The notes: generated from the letters alone by a model not told the origin. 64,000 bases of DNA from Culex pipiens pallens (GCF_016801865.2 NC_068937.1:134490455-134554454), one strand, 5' to 3'; positions 45,325 through 56,399 are shown, numbered from the stretch's first letter. Numbers and translations: made by a program.

Positions 45325-47625
45325 ATGGTTCTACCGAACGCTTCCGGAAGCGGCGATGGTGCGCAGACGAATCCCCCAGGCTCCAGTTCAAGTCTAGCCG
45401 GGTTACCACCGATTCAACGGCTGATTGGACGCGAAAACTGGTCGACCTGGAAGTTCGCGGTCCAGATGTACCTGGAACACGAAGAACTGTGGGAAATCGT
45501 GCAGCCAACCCCGAACGCCGACGGAACGTTGCCAGCGGTGAACGCCAAGCTGGACCGGAAAACGCGAGCGAAGATCGCGATGCTGGTCGATCCGGAGAAT
45601 TTCGTTCACATCCAGGAGGCGAAAACGGCGCGCGAGGCGTGGATGAAGCTGGAAGAGACGTTCGGAGATCTCGGACCGGAGCGGAAGATTGGCCTGCTGT
45701 GCAAGCTCATCAACACGAAGCTTGTGAACTGCAGCTCGATGGCCGACTACGTCAACCGGATCGTGACGACGTCGATGCAGCTGCGAGGGATCGGATTCAA
45801 CGTCGACGAGGAGTGGGTTGGAGCTCTACTTCTCGCCGGTTTGCCGCCGGAGTACAAGCCCATGGTGATGGCGATCTCAAATTCCGGATTGCCGATCAAC
45901 GGGGACGTGATCAAGACGAGACTGCTGCAAGAGGTCGAGGAACCGCCAGTCACGGTAGCCCTGGCAACGAAGGACAAGCGGTATCCCACCAAACAAGCGG
46001 CAGGTCAGTCGAAAGGACCGAAGTGTCGGTCTTGCCACAAGTTCGGGCACATCGCCAAGGACTGCCAAAGCAAGAACCGACTAGGAGGAAAAGGACAGAG
46101 CGCCCTAAGCACCGTTCTGTCCACGATTGGCGCAGCTGAAGAAGACGAGTGGTATTTCGACTCTGGAGCGACCTCGCATCTGACGAAGGACAGAGGTCTG
46201 CTGGAGAACCTGCGAGACGGTAGCGGAACAGTGACGGCAGCCAACAACGGTGCCATGAAGGTGGTAGCCACAGGGGACGCGAAGCTGAAAGCAAGCTGTT
46301 GCCCTGGTAGCCCAGCCCTCGATGTCCGCAACGTGCAGCTGATTCCGGAGTTAACCACGAACCTGCTTTCCGTAAGTCAAATAGTTGAGAAGGGAAACAC
46401 GGTGATCTTCGACAAGCGTGGCTGCCAAGTAGTGAACCCGGATGGAGATGTGTTTGCAACTGGAACCAGGGTGAACAATCTCTTCCGATTCGACGCTGAG
46501 AAGCAATCCCGAGCGATGGCGTGTCGAGAATCTGGACAAGCGGAGCTGTGGCACAAACGGATGGGTCATCTGAACGTGCACGGACTGAAGCAGCTCAAGA
46601 ATGGTTTGGTAACCGGCATCAAGTTCAGCGACGACGGCATCGGCGATTGCAAGGTATGTGCCCTCGGGAAGCAGACGAGACTACCGTTCGGGAAGGCCGG
46701 GTCTCGAGCTGAAGAGCTGTTGGAATTGGTCCATTCCGACATCTGCGGACCCATGGAGGAGACGTCGATGGGAGGCAAGCGATATTACATCACCTTCATT
46801 GATGACAAGTCGCGGCGCATCCACTTCTATCTCCTGAAGACCAAGTCAGCAGAAGAAGTCCTGGCCGTGTTCCGGGAATACCACTGTCTGGTCGAGAGGC
46901 AAACTGGACGCAAACTGAAGACAATCCGAACGGACAACGGTAAGGAGTACATTAACCGCATGTTCCAGGATTATCTGAAGACGAATGGGATTCGGCACCA
47001 AACGACGGTTGACTATACGCCCGAGCAAAACGGGATGGCAGAGCGAGTCAACAGATCCATCGTCGAGCGCTCCAGGTGCATGCTCTTTGAAGCGAACCTA
47101 CCGAAGCGGTTCTGGGCAGAGGCAGCATCCACAGCGGTGTACCTGCTGAACCGATCACCGACGAAGGGACACGCGAAGACTCCGGAGGAAGTCTGGTCTG
47201 GCAAGAAGCCGGATTTGTCTCACCTGCGCATCTTTGGAACATCGGTCATGGCTCATGTACCGAAACAGAAGCGACGTAAGTGGGATGCCAAGGCGGAGGA
47301 ATGCGTTCTAGTCGGTTACGAGGAGGACACCAAAGGTTACCGAATCTTCAACAAGACGACCCGGACGGTCACGGTCAGCCGGGACGTGAGGTTCATCAGC
47401 GAAGGAGAAACGAGTCACGTGGCAGTTGCGGCCACCGGGCACAACCTGGTACGGACGGTACTAGGACGACGCCAACCGGGCAGCAGCCGGAGCTGTGCCA
47501 ACCCGGGCCAAGTCGTGAGCCGGACATTCCGTCGGATCAAGAGGATCAGTTCGAGGACACCTCGGATGACGAAACGTCCGGAGAATCGAGCTACGAGACA
47601 GTCGAAGAAGATCCAGCAGACGTGA
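45325..47625 (+). CDS. copia gag-protease-integrase part of the polyprotein (broken)
   Basis: The first ATG after the primer site starts MVLPNASGSG. Gag with an IQRLIGRENWSTWK region, zinc knuckle C-X2-C-X4-H-X4-C (CRSCHKFGHIAKDC) from residue 234, aspartic protease DSGA at 279-282, a pre-integrase LWHKRMGHLNVHGL motif, integrase core from HSDICGP (470 on) with RTDNGKEY and PEQNGMAER. The coherent protein runs to about 47460; the last 50 or so codons before the stop at 47625 are out of frame with the family. The rest of pol continues in the frame one base back, consistent with loss of one base in a low-conservation linker. It would not give a complete polyprotein. Confidence 0.88.
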   Translation: MVLPNASGSGDGAQTNPPGSSSSLAGLPPIQRLIGRENWSTWKFAVQMYLEHEELWEIVQPTPNADGTLPAVNAKLDRKTRAKIAMLVDPENFVHIQEAKTAREAWMKLEETFGDLGPERKIGLLCKLINTKLVNCSSMADYVNRIVTTSMQLRGIGFNVDEEWVGALLLAGLPPEYKPMVMAISNSGLPINGDVIKTRLLQEVEEPPVTVALATKDKRYPTKQAAGQSKGPKCRSCHKFGHIAKDCQSKNRLGGKGQSALSTVLSTIGAAEEDEWYFDSGATSHLTKDRGLLENLRDGSGTVTAANNGAMKVVATGDAKLKASCCPGSPALDVRNVQLIPELTTNLLSVSQIVEKGNTVIFDKRGCQVVNPDGDVFATGTRVNNLFRFDAEKQSRAMACRESGQAELWHKRMGHLNVHGLKQLKNGLVTGIKFSDDGIGDCKVCALGKQTRLPFGKAGSRAEELLELVHSDICGPMEETSMGGKRYYITFIDDKSRRIHFYLLKTKSAEEVLAVFREYHCLVERQTGRKLKTIRTDNGKEYINRMFQDYLKTNGIRHQTTVDYTPEQNGMAERVNRSIVERSRCMLFEANLPKRFWAEAASTAVYLLNRSPTKGHAKTPEEVWSGKKPDLSHLRIFGTSVMAHVPKQKRRKWDAKAEECVLVGYEEDTKGYRIFNKTTRTVTVSRDVRFISEGETSHVAVAATGHNLVRTVLGRRQPGSSRSCANPGQVVSRTFRRIKRISSRTPRMTKRPENRATRQSKKIQQT

Positions 47626-49448
47626 CAGTGACGCTTTCTCCGGCGCTCCCTCCACGCACATCTTCAAATCCACCCGTGTCACAGGTGTTGAGGCGAAGTG
47701 GTCGGGAGCGCGCGTTACCAGGCAAGTTGAAAGATTTTGATTTGGGCAACAAAGGTGTACCCCGATCCAATGTTTCAGACAACCCCGGCTCTGGACCTGC
47801 GCCGGCAGACGATCGACAAGGCCTGATTGCAGCTGGACGTCCAAGGAAGAGGCTGAACAAAGCGAGCAGCTGTACTGACGATCCATGTACCGTGGGCGAG
47901 GCGCTCGGCGGTGGGCAATCTGCGCAGTGGACGGCTGCGATGCAGGAGGAGTACGACTCACTGATGAAGAACGGCACGTGGGACCTGGTGGACCCACCCC
48001 CGAACCGGAAGATCGTCGGCTGCAAATGGATCTTCAAAACGAAGCGTGACTCGGAAGGCGCAGTGGTTCGTCACAAGGCCCGATTGGTCGCACAGGGCTT
48101 CACGCAGAAGTACGGGTACGACTACGACGAAGTATTTGCGCCCGTGGTGCGACAGACGACTTTCCGGACTCTCCTGGCCGTAGCTGCGAAGCGGAACATG
48201 GTGGTGAAGCAGTATGATGTCAAGACCGCGTTTCTCAACGGCGATCTTGAGGAGGAGATCTATATGCGCCAACCACCAGCGTTTGTTGCGGACGGCAACG
48301 AGCGGAAAGTGTGCAGACTCAAGAAAAGTCTTTACGGCCTCAAGCAAGCAGCCAGGTCGTGGAACAACAAGCTGCACACCGTACTCGCCAAACAAGGATT
48401 CACTAGGTGCAAGGCAGACCCCTGCCTGTACAAGAAGGTGAAGGCGAACAAGTGCTGCTACGTACTGGTGTACGTCGACGATTTGATCGTGGCCAGCGAT
48501 GCGAGTGGACTCCATCAAGAGCTGGTAGCTGCACTGGAGAAGAATTTCGAGATTAGTCAACTGGGCGACATCCATTACTATCTCGGAATTGAAGTCGAGC
48601 GCGATGACCAAGGTGACTTCTTCATCAACCAAGCGAAGTACATCAACCAGGTCGTCGTGAGCAACGGTCTGAGCGATGCGAAGGTCTCCAAGATGCCCCT
48701 GGACCCTGGGTATCTGAAGCAAGAAGCGGAAGGAGAGCCATTGCCGGACAACGTCGAGTACCAGAAGGTGGTCGGACAGCTGCTGTACCTGTCGGTGAAC
48801 ACGAGACCGGACATTTCCGCAGCGATTTCGATACTGAGCAGGAAGACAGCTGCACCGACTCAAACGGACTGGACCGAGCTCAAGCGGATCATCCGGTACC
48901 TGAAGGGGACCAGCCACTATCGTCTGCAGGTGAGCAAGACCGATGAACGAGCTGGACTGATCGGATACTCGGATGCAGACTGGGCGGAGAGCACCGCGGA
49001 CAGGAAGTCGAACAGCGGACAGATATTCCTGTTCAACGGTGGGACGATCAGCTGGAGCTGTCGCAAGCAGACGTGCGTCGCGCTGTCAACGGCGGAAGCA
49101 GAGTTCATCGCGTTGGCTGAAGCGACACAAGAAGCTTTGTGGCTGAAGCGATTGCTGGAGGATCTGGACGAGGACGGCGCTGTGACGGTCAACGAGGACA
49201 ACCAGAGCTGCCTCAAGATGTTGGAGAAGGAGAAGTTCAGCAACCGCACCAAGCACATCGCGACGAAGTACCACTTCATCCGGGACGTGAAGGAGAAGGA
49301 CGAGGTGAAGTACATCTACTGCCCAACAGAGGAGATGGTAGCAGACATCTTGACGAAGCCACTACCGGGAGTCAGGATGTCCAAGCTGGCAGGAGCGTGC
49401 GGATTAGCACCAGCACCTCGAGGAGGAGTGTTGGAGATAACCGAGTAG
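47466..49448 (+). CDS. copia reverse transcriptase-RNase H part (second frame)
   Basis: Continuation of pol in another frame. It opens with an acidic, Ser-rich linker (DTSDDETSGESSYETVEED), then RT with NGTWDLVDPPPNRKIVGCKW, KTAFLNGDLEEEIYM, and the catalytic YVDD from 48471. RNase H follows (SDADWAE, CVALSTAEAEF, ITKYHF-type end with HIATKYHFIRD). The stop at 49446-49448 lies inside the 3' LTR. The frame has no internal stops, so decay is limited to the one break seen. Confidence 0.88.
   Translation, partial: TTPTGQQPELCQPGPSREPDIPSDQEDQFEDTSDDETSGESSYETVEEDPADVTVTLSPALPPRTSSNPPVSQVLRRSGRERALPGKLKDFDLGNKGVPRSNVSDNPGSGPAPADDRQGLIAAGRPRKRLNKASSCTDDPCTVGEALGGGQSAQWTAAMQEEYDSLMKNGTWDLVDPPPNRKIVGCKWIFKTKRDSEGAVVRHKARLVAQGFTQKYGYDYDEVFAPVVRQTTFRTLLAVAAKRNMVVKQYDVKTAFLNGDLEEEIYMRQPPAFVADGNERKVCRLKKSLYGLKQAARSWNNKLHTVLAKQGFTRCKADPCLYKKVKANKCCYVLVYVDDLIVASDASGLHQELVAALEKNFEISQLGDIHYYLGIEVERDDQGDFFINQAKYINQVVVSNGLSDAKVSKMPLDPGYLKQEAEGEPLPDNVEYQKVVGQLLYLSVNTRPDISAAISILSRKTAAPTQTDWTELKRIIRYLKGTSHYRLQVSKTDERAGLIGYSDADWAESTADRKSNSGQIFLFNGGTISWSCRKQTCVALSTAEAEFIALAEATQEALWLKRLLEDLDEDGAVTVNEDNQSCLKMLEKEKFSNRTKHIATKYHFIRDVKEKDEVKYIYCPTEEMVADILTKPLPGVRMSKLAGACGLAPAPRGGVLEITE
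49420..49428 (+). other. Polypurine tract
   Basis: GAGGAGGAG directly upstream of the 3' LTR, the expected plus-strand primer. Confidence 0.7.
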
Positions 49449-49561
49449 GCCGGTGCTAACGAAGAAGGAAGACTTCAAGTCAAACATAAAATTAGTTCAT
49501 TTCCTGAATAAACTCCAAACCCTACAGACGTGTTTTAATCCACACTCTTCAATAACCAAGT
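49429..49561 (+). repeat. 3' LTR of the copia element
   Basis: 133 bp matching the 5' LTR except at about four positions (for example CTAACG for CTACCG). It is followed by GTTTT and a T-run. Confidence 0.85.
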
Positions 49562-49566
49562 GTTTT

Positions 49567-50041
49567 TTTTTGTGTCCATTTACCGAGAATACAGAGTTCG
49601 CTTGAGGCAGTGCAAGACACCCGAGAAACAGATTGACGTGATCGCACACTTGCTGACACATGGCACGAGAAAATGATCATCTAATTCAGTTACGGTTTTT
49701 TTTTCTTTTCTTTTATTATTTTTTGTATTATTGATCGTCGGTCCTAACCTGGTCACAGTACTTAAAAGGACCTTATAAAAATAAGATTTAGATAGAATTC
49801 GTTTGATTTTTTTGAAAAATTTCGTCAGCAGAAAAATTTAAGGCACAAAAAAATATTTTTTTATTCATAACTTATTTTTATTAGGTCCTTTTCGGTGCTG
49901 TTTAAAACTGTTTAAAATTTAAAACTTAAAAAATTCTTTTAAAATCTAAATTAAAAAAAATCCACTTTTTAAAGATTTTTGACTCAAATCCTTAATTTCT
50001 AAAATTTTAAAATTCTTAAATTCTAATTTTCTTAAATCCTG
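49567..50041. other. AT-rich flank, no gene seen
   Basis: T- and A-rich spacer that grades into the TTATTAAA array. Confidence 0.3.
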
Positions 50042-50745
50042 AAATTATTAAATACTAAAATTATTAAATTTTTAAATTATTAAATTATTAAATTATTAAA
50101 TTATTAAATTATTAAATTATTAAATAATTAAATTATTCAATTATTAAATTATTAAATTATTAAATTATTAAATTATTAAATTAATAAATTATTAAATTAT
50201 TAAATTATTTAATTATTAAATTATTAAATTCTTAAATTATTAAATTATTAAATTATTAAATCATTTAATTATTAAATTATTAAATGATTTAATTATAAAA
50301 TTATTAAATTATTAAATTAATAAATTATTAAATTATTAAATTATTAAATTATTAAATTATTAAATTACTTAATTATTAAATTATTAAATTATTAAATTAT
50401 AAAATTATTAAATTATTAAATTATTAAATTTTTAAATTATTAAATTATTAAATTATTAAATTATTAAATTATTAAATTATTAAATTATTAAATTATTAAA
50501 TTATTAAATAATTAAATTATTAAATAATTAAATTATTAAATTATTAAATTATTAAATTATTAAATTATTAAATTATTAAATTATTAAATTATTAAATTAT
50601 TAAATTATTAAATTATTAAATTATTAAATTATTAAATTATTAAATTATTAAATTATTAAATTATTAAATTATTAAATTATTGAATTATTAAATTATTAAA
50701 TTAATTAATTAAATATTCAATTATTTAATTACTAAATTATTAAAT
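50042..50745. repeat. TTATTAAA octamer array
   Basis: About 700 bp of the 8-bp unit TTATTAAA with few variants (TTAATAAA, TCATTTAA). Almost no G or C. It resumes briefly near 50991-51012, after the palindrome. Confidence 0.9.
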
Positions 50746-50949
50746 TTGTTTAAAAGCAACGATATTAAAGTATTACAACAACTGCTAATAATGTTTCAGA
50801 GATGGCGAAAAAGATTCCACTTGGTGCAGGTGGGATTTGAACCCACAACTGTACAAATCCCACCTGCACCAAGTGGAATCTTTTTCGCCATCTCTGAAAC
50901 ATTATTAGCAGTTGTTGTAATACTTTAATATCGTTGCTTTTAAACAAAT
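50744..50949. repeat. 206-bp palindrome with tRNA T-arm-like centre
   Basis: Arms of 96 nt (50744-50839, 50854-50949) are near-perfect inverses around a 14-nt loop. Near the centre the minus strand reads GTGGGTTCAAATCCCAC, then CTGCACCA: a T-stem/loop with the box-B consensus GGTTCAAATCC and a potential acceptor strand. The mirrored arm supplies GGTGCAG. There is no D-arm or anticodon arm, so this is not a working tRNA gene. It splits the octamer array. Confidence 0.8.
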
Positions 50950-51294
50950 AATATACATTGGCGCTTACACAGCCAAATAAAAACGGTACATTAAATTATT
51001 AAATTATTAATTATTGATTCATAATTCTAAAATTCTTAAATTCTAAAATTTTTGGAAGAAAGAAACCTATAGTAAGATACCCGTTAAATTTTGGCGTTGA
51101 CTTCTGATTAAGTAGATGCAGTTTTTTTTCTGAATAAGTATTATTTACATCTATTTCTTTTTATTATTTCTTTTAATATTTGTATTTTAGATTTCATATT
51201 TTGGAATTTTTGTTTTTCTTCTATCTGAGCAAACCAAATTTTTCTCTTTACTTTTCGACACTCTAGCTTCGCGGCCTTTCTTGACAGAAAGTGG

Positions 51295-51432
51295 TAAGGG
51301 AGCGTTCTTTTATTTTTTTTTTATTTGATCCCCTACCCCCCTCGTAACAAAATTTTCATACAAATTTCTAAAAATTTGTATGGAGCGTAACAAGGCCTTC
51401 AACCCCACCACTAATAAAAGAACGCTCCCTTA
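51295..51432. mobile_element. TA-flanked MITE with AGGGAGCGTTC ends
   Basis: TAAGGGAGCGTTCTTTTATT and its inverse AATAAAAGAACGCTCCCTTA bound 138 bp. A second inner inverted pair (CATACAAATTT/AAATTTGTATG) lies in the middle. Tc1/mariner-type by the TA ends. Confidence 0.75.
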
Positions 51433-51845
51433 TGATTTGAACAGGGCGAGAATTTGGTTGCAATATTCACTTTCACTGCTGATTCGCGCACGTGAAAGGG
51501 AGGTTAAAATTTGTACCGGCTAGAAAATATTACGGCGCACTAGTGAGCGTGTGTTCGGACTCCACTGTTTTGAAGTGTCACGCAATTGTGCACACCTCTT
51601 TCATACTACCACATTGCGCCATGCGAGCCAAAAAAATCAAGGTTGCCAATTTTCCAAATGCCGTCAAGTTTGCAGATTTAAACACGTTCCTTTACATACA
51701 TGTTCCTGGAGGACTTGATGAGAAATTACTTTAAAAAAATTGTGATTAGGATAAAATTCAATTTCAAATATAATTTATATGAACACGCCATAAAACGTTC
51801 AAACTTTTCTTCATTGTTGCTCAAAAAGTTCATTCACCACTTTCA
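51433..51845. other. No gene seen
   Basis: One 80-codon open stretch (51492-51734) has no recognisable motif and is treated as chance. Confidence 0.3.
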
Positions 51846-52240
51846 CAGATGAGCTCAACCCAGTTGCGCAGAGTTCCCAACATCCGCTGCAGAGAAAAAG
51901 CGCACAGCCTGGCATCCGCTGCGCAGCGCTCCGTCCTCCGTCTGTCAGAACACGCACATTTTCGCAACACCGCGTTTTCAAAATCGATCGTCCCTCTGTC
52001 GCTGTGTGCTGTGGTCTGGTACTGTCGGGATTTTTTCGTGCTTCAAGAATGAAGGTAACTCCTGCTGCTCCGCGGATTTCCGGCTGAAAAGTGCGCTTTT
52101 TCGTGCCGAATTCGGTGCCAAACGGGGGGCCGTGTCGCGTGTGCTCCGAAAGTGCTCGAGTGTCGTGCTGGGGACGGTCCGGTGGCCGCAGAATCGACCG
52201 TGGAAAAATTTTCCTCTCCCGTGACGGTAAAAGTGTGTGC
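51846..52240 (+). promoter_or_regulatory. Possible distal first exon/promoter of the TRIM-NHL gene
   Basis: An island of higher GC within AT-rich DNA, with CpG-containing simple sequence and donor-like sites such as GACG|GTAAAA near 52227. It resembles a 5' UTR of the plus-strand gene starting at 58823. No ORF here looks coding. Assignment is inference. Confidence 0.25.
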
Positions 52241-52873
52241 GCGTGTGTGTGTGTGCGCCAATCGATCCAATGCGTTTTTTTTCTTGCGGGGACGTTCCTC
52301 CATGGATGGCCGTGGCCAAGGTGGAAGGTTGTTTTTTTCTTTCCGGGGACTTCATTTGGGAAGGGCCTACTGTAAGGGAAAGAACGTCTGCAGCCATTTC
52401 CGGTTTTGGGCTGAGGGCAGGGCGTTGAGGGAAAAAAGGGGCGCAGCGCAGCGCTTGCTGAGATTTGGATTCTTTTTTTTCTTCTCTGCTTTGGAGGGCG
52501 ACACTCGAGTTTTGATTTGCTCTCAGCGGTCAAAGTGGGACAGGGCTGCCAACTTTGCGTTGCGTCATTGTTTTTTTCATTCTTGGATATTTTTGAAAAA
52601 AAGTTTTGCAAAACAGTGACAAAAACGTCTTTTTACCATAACTCAAAATAAAAACTGAACATTTTAGTAATTTTATGATTATTGCAAAACTCTTGTATGT
52701 TCTGAAAAGGTGATCCCTTTTTTTCATTGTTGTCTCATCCGTTCTTAGCGGGCAGGACAGTTAGTAAGAGAGCAACTCTCTTCTCTAATTTTTTTCTTCA
52801 GCTTTCTCTGCTTTGCAAATGAAAGCACGGCAATTTTGTACCATAAGCAATTTGTACTTTATAATAATTTTAT

Positions 52874-54347
52874 CAGGCCACTCAAGTCGGGAAATCGGGA
52901 AAAAGTCGGGAATTTGTCAAAATCCGCCAAAAATCGGGAAAAAGTTGGGAATTTGTGATTTTTTCTCAGAAAGTCGGGAAAAGTCTGGAACCTTTTTGGA
53001 AAAAATCTCATTCTTGTATAATTTTGTAATATTTTGTACAATTTTCAAATTAAATTCATTCAATTCTTCTTTAGCATCTTACTTTAAATTTAGGGTCCCG
53101 TTAAAAGTCTTACTAAACAGTGGATGTATTTGACACAGATTTTTATAATATTTTTTCTTGGATCAAAGTTTTTTTTTTAATTGTTATGTTTATCAAACAT
53201 TACCTCTTGTTTTTACTTCTTTTAGCCTAAAACAACAACAAAGTTAATGAAAAACTAATATAAATGTATATGGCTTGTATAAACGTATGTACATTGATCA
53301 AATATTTGAAAAAAGATTCTAACTTGTTTTTCGTGGAAAATATTTTTAATTGTTTGACTAAATTTATTAAGTCATTTCATATATATTTTTTTTTTCCAAA
53401 TGTTTCCCTTGAACTTTTTTGTGAGTATGGGTAAATTAATCTAGATAAAGCTTTATTTTCAGTTATCGGAAAACTTGAATAGTGGAAAAATTTATTCGTT
53501 GTTCGTTCTGAATGCAATAAATATTTTTTTTTTGCGTTTTGAAAACATGAAAAAATATTGAATTTGCAAAAAAATAAATCCATCAAAACGAGGCCTCTGT
53601 GCTTTCTTATGCTAAATAGATAGGAAAACCAACAAGCTTAGTACAAGAGAGCACAGAGGCATCGAAATGTAGGTTTAAGTTATTCCCAATATTTCTAAAG
53701 AATTGGTTCTTTCGATAATTTTACATAAAATAAGTGGTAAAACAAACTGTTTTTTTTTTTCATTGACAAAAAAATATGGCAGTTAAATACTGAAAACTAG
53801 ATAAATCAAAATTAATTTAAAAAATCAATAACAAAATTAAAAAAAAAACTAAGGGAAACTTAGTAAAATATTTTTTACGTATTCCTAGATATTTTCTGAA
53901 TTCGTTGAAAGAATAATAGCAGCAATCATGTTTTAAAATAAAGAATAACATTTTAAGTTCAGTTATCTTTAACTTTTTGTCATTTCCAGTTGAAACGAAG
54001 TATCAAAAACTATACTTTTGCCAATTTAAAAATAAACATTGAAATTATAAATATTTTTAAACTTTCGGTTATTTTGCAAAGACTAATTGTTTGTGTTTCT
54101 AATCTGAATCAAAATAATGAGTGCTTCCATTTTTAAGGGTTTTTTTTTGTTGGAATTTGCTGTTAAAATTTCAGTTTTCACAAAAATTGTCAATAATTTA
54201 TTTTTATTTTAAATTCATTTAGATTCTTTTATAAAAAGTTTTTTTGTTTGAAATCATTCTTTTGATAAGAAATGCCTATTATTTGAGATTCTGGAAAAGT
54301 CGGGAAAAAGTCGGGAATTTAAAAATGGGATTTGAGTGGTCACCCTG
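52874..54347. mobile_element. CAGGGTG-ended TIR element, copy 2 (reverse)
   Basis: Starts CAGGCCACTCAAGTCGGGAA, lacking three bases of the terminus, and ends GATTTGAGTGGTCACCCTG. The interior matches the 24138-26134 copy on the other strand, for example the shared TTTCCAGTTGAAACGAAGTA. No clear target duplication. It lies upstream of the TRIM-NHL coding part. Confidence 0.65.
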
Positions 54348-54601
54348 GATATTTCATTTAAATTTATTTCTTGAAGGTTATTGAAAAATGTTGCAAAATT
54401 AATCAAAAAATCACTGCCTACCATCGCCTTCTCGGATTGTCATCATTATTTTTTTCAGATTACTGAATCATTTTTGAGCATATTTGAGCTAATCCAAAGA
54501 TTCGATTATCCGACTTTTTGCTTGAACTTCAGGCAATCGAGTCTGTTATCGACCTTTGAGAAGTCGTACCTTATGGGCTCTCTTAAGTTTGTAAACTAAC
54601 T

Positions 54602-54746
54602 CCGTAGTAACAGTTCAATAGGGCGAATCTGCGTTTGTAAACAAGCAGCCTATCCCTTTTGCTCAAGTGACAGTTCACGTAAAGTAAGAGGGGGATAGAC
54701 TGCTTGTTTACAAACGCAGATTCGCCCTATTGAACTGTTACTACGG
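54602..54746. mobile_element. 145-bp foldback MITE
   Basis: The arm CCGTAGTAACAGTTCAATAG... is repeated inverted over about 47 nt with no mismatches seen. Flanked by AACT on both sides. Confidence 0.75.
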
Positions 54747-55139
54747 AACTCACTGCTTGTGATTCTAGCAAAGTTAGATAACATGACTTTTTTTTTACTT
54801 ATAATAGACAATTTTCTTAAAAAATAACAGCAAAACAAGCTAATTTTTAAAAGTTTTGTTTCTTCTATATTAATTTATTGCGTAGTGAGATTTAAAAAAC
54901 ACACACACACAAAATATATGTTATGTCTAAGTATTCTAAAGTCTTTGGTAACTTTTCAAAATCATAAGTAACTATTCAAAATTACGTAATCTTGCTTGTT
55001 TTGATAAAGAACTTGTCCTAAAAGCTCTTTTTCTGATGAGGTTTTAATCCAGAAAAATGTTGAATGGAACATTTGTTGAGTTTGGGTAATAAAGGGGTCA
55101 AACTTCATGGTTTTTGATTCTGGACATGAAAATTAAAAG

Positions 55140-55745
55140 TTTTACAGTGATGGTCACACCCTGGAGAAGCCGGTGTCCTCAAGAAAGGTTCTTAGTTGGG
55201 TAAGCAGAGCGGTTTGGATTAATGGCAAGGAAATCTAGAGGGTTGAGACGATCAAATGGCTCGGAGAGCACGACACCAGAGGAACTGACGATCTCCGATT
55301 GCTGATATGCAGGAAGGCGTGTACGCAGAATTCACTGTACTACAAAGGATACAGCATGTATAATCAGCTGCCTGAAGCAGCACACAACACCAGGAACATC
55401 AACGAGTTCAAAGGCTTGTGTAAGACTTTCGTGTGACAGTGACCGATGAAGAGTTACCCACGACACTTTGGGCCTCGTATGATGAAAGCTTGATCAACGC
55501 GAATCTCGGCGCGGTTTTAACCCTATGTGCTCATATGTGTTTGGAATAGCAAATGATCTCAAAACCCTAAATGGAAGCTGCAATCTAAATGCTGGACAAA
55601 ACGACTCTACATAGAATTTTGTATGAGCGCCTCGAGATGAAGTGTGAGTGGAATGGATGGGCTTATACTGAAGTAGAGTAAGATCGGAGGACACTCTCAA
55701 TAATAGATGACAGAATTATCGAAAGATATCTGCTGGTCACCCCTT
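55140..55745 (+). mobile_element. Non-LTR retrotransposon 3' fragment
   Basis: The frame ending at 55434 reads RGTDDLRLLICRKACTQ, then SLYYKGYSMYNQLPEAAHN, then a stop, resembling the C-terminal tail of LINE-type ORFs. The 3' part, after TGA, matches the fragment in the hnRNP intron. The 5' part is lost. Family call is by motif style only. Confidence 0.55.
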
Positions 55746-56399
55746 TCCCACCGTAATATTACCGAATATTCATAATACGCCACCACGACCACCACAAAAC
55801 TGCGCTAACGAGCGCCGAGTAGAGAAGGAAAGGTGTTGATAACCACTGCCGCTGCCAGTCCGGTTCGACCGAAATGGACCACAGAATCGAAGCGCTGAAT
55901 TTCGCGAGAGCACGTCATTGCACCAACACACTGGCGGTCCACACGGCTGGACACACATTTGAAAGTGGCTAACTAGATACAAATTTGGCATCTGGTTGTA
56001 TGGGTGTATTTTGCACAGATTCACCAGATTCTGATTTTTACTCTTTTTTTTTGTTTTTGTTGCTGTAACGACGTTCGTTCTGCTGCGGGGCAAGTCTTTG
56101 CGCTCTCCGACGACGTTGATGCGGATTCCGCGCGTTCTATGCGCGCGCGACATCCATACATCATCATCTCTGTGGTGGTGTTGGTGCCGCTGCTGGCTAT
56201 TTGAATGATTTTTGCAGCAGCAGCTCGTTAGAATGGCGTGTACCTTGTAGGGTACTCTCTGTACCGTAACCGTTGGGTGGGGTGACTTTGGACTTTGGAA
56301 TTTTACTCATTTTGTTTAACATTCCTTGCAGCTGTGAAGACTCTGAAGAGGTGTAGCGCTACAACGGCAGATGACAAACCAAGTCTGCAGCATCAAACC
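55746..56399. other. No gene seen
   Basis: Moderately GC-balanced DNA leading to the CpG-rich island; short frames only. Confidence 0.3.

Larger units (their letters stand above)
45111..49566 (+). mobile_element. Ty1/copia LTR retrotransposon (full length, frame-broken)
   Basis: A 4.45-kb element with 133-bp LTRs, copia-type primer site, gag-pol reading frame and polypurine tract, flanked by the 5-bp duplication GTTTT (45111-45115, 49562-49566). Domain order gag, protease, integrase, RT, RNase H is diagnostic of copia. The two LTRs differ at four positions by eye, so it is not a fresh insertion. The reading frame is broken near 47.46 kb. Confidence 0.92.

Noticed and set aside
47958..48917. 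Minus-strand open frame of 319 codons in the copia element
   Set aside because: Antisense to the reverse transcriptase; no domain of its own.
50830..50880. Functional tRNA gene
   Set aside because: Only T-arm and acceptor-like parts are present; D-arm, anticodon arm and box A are missing.
50746..50947. Two 60-codon frames on opposite strands with the same N terminus
   Set aside because: They are the two arms of the palindrome translated, not genes.
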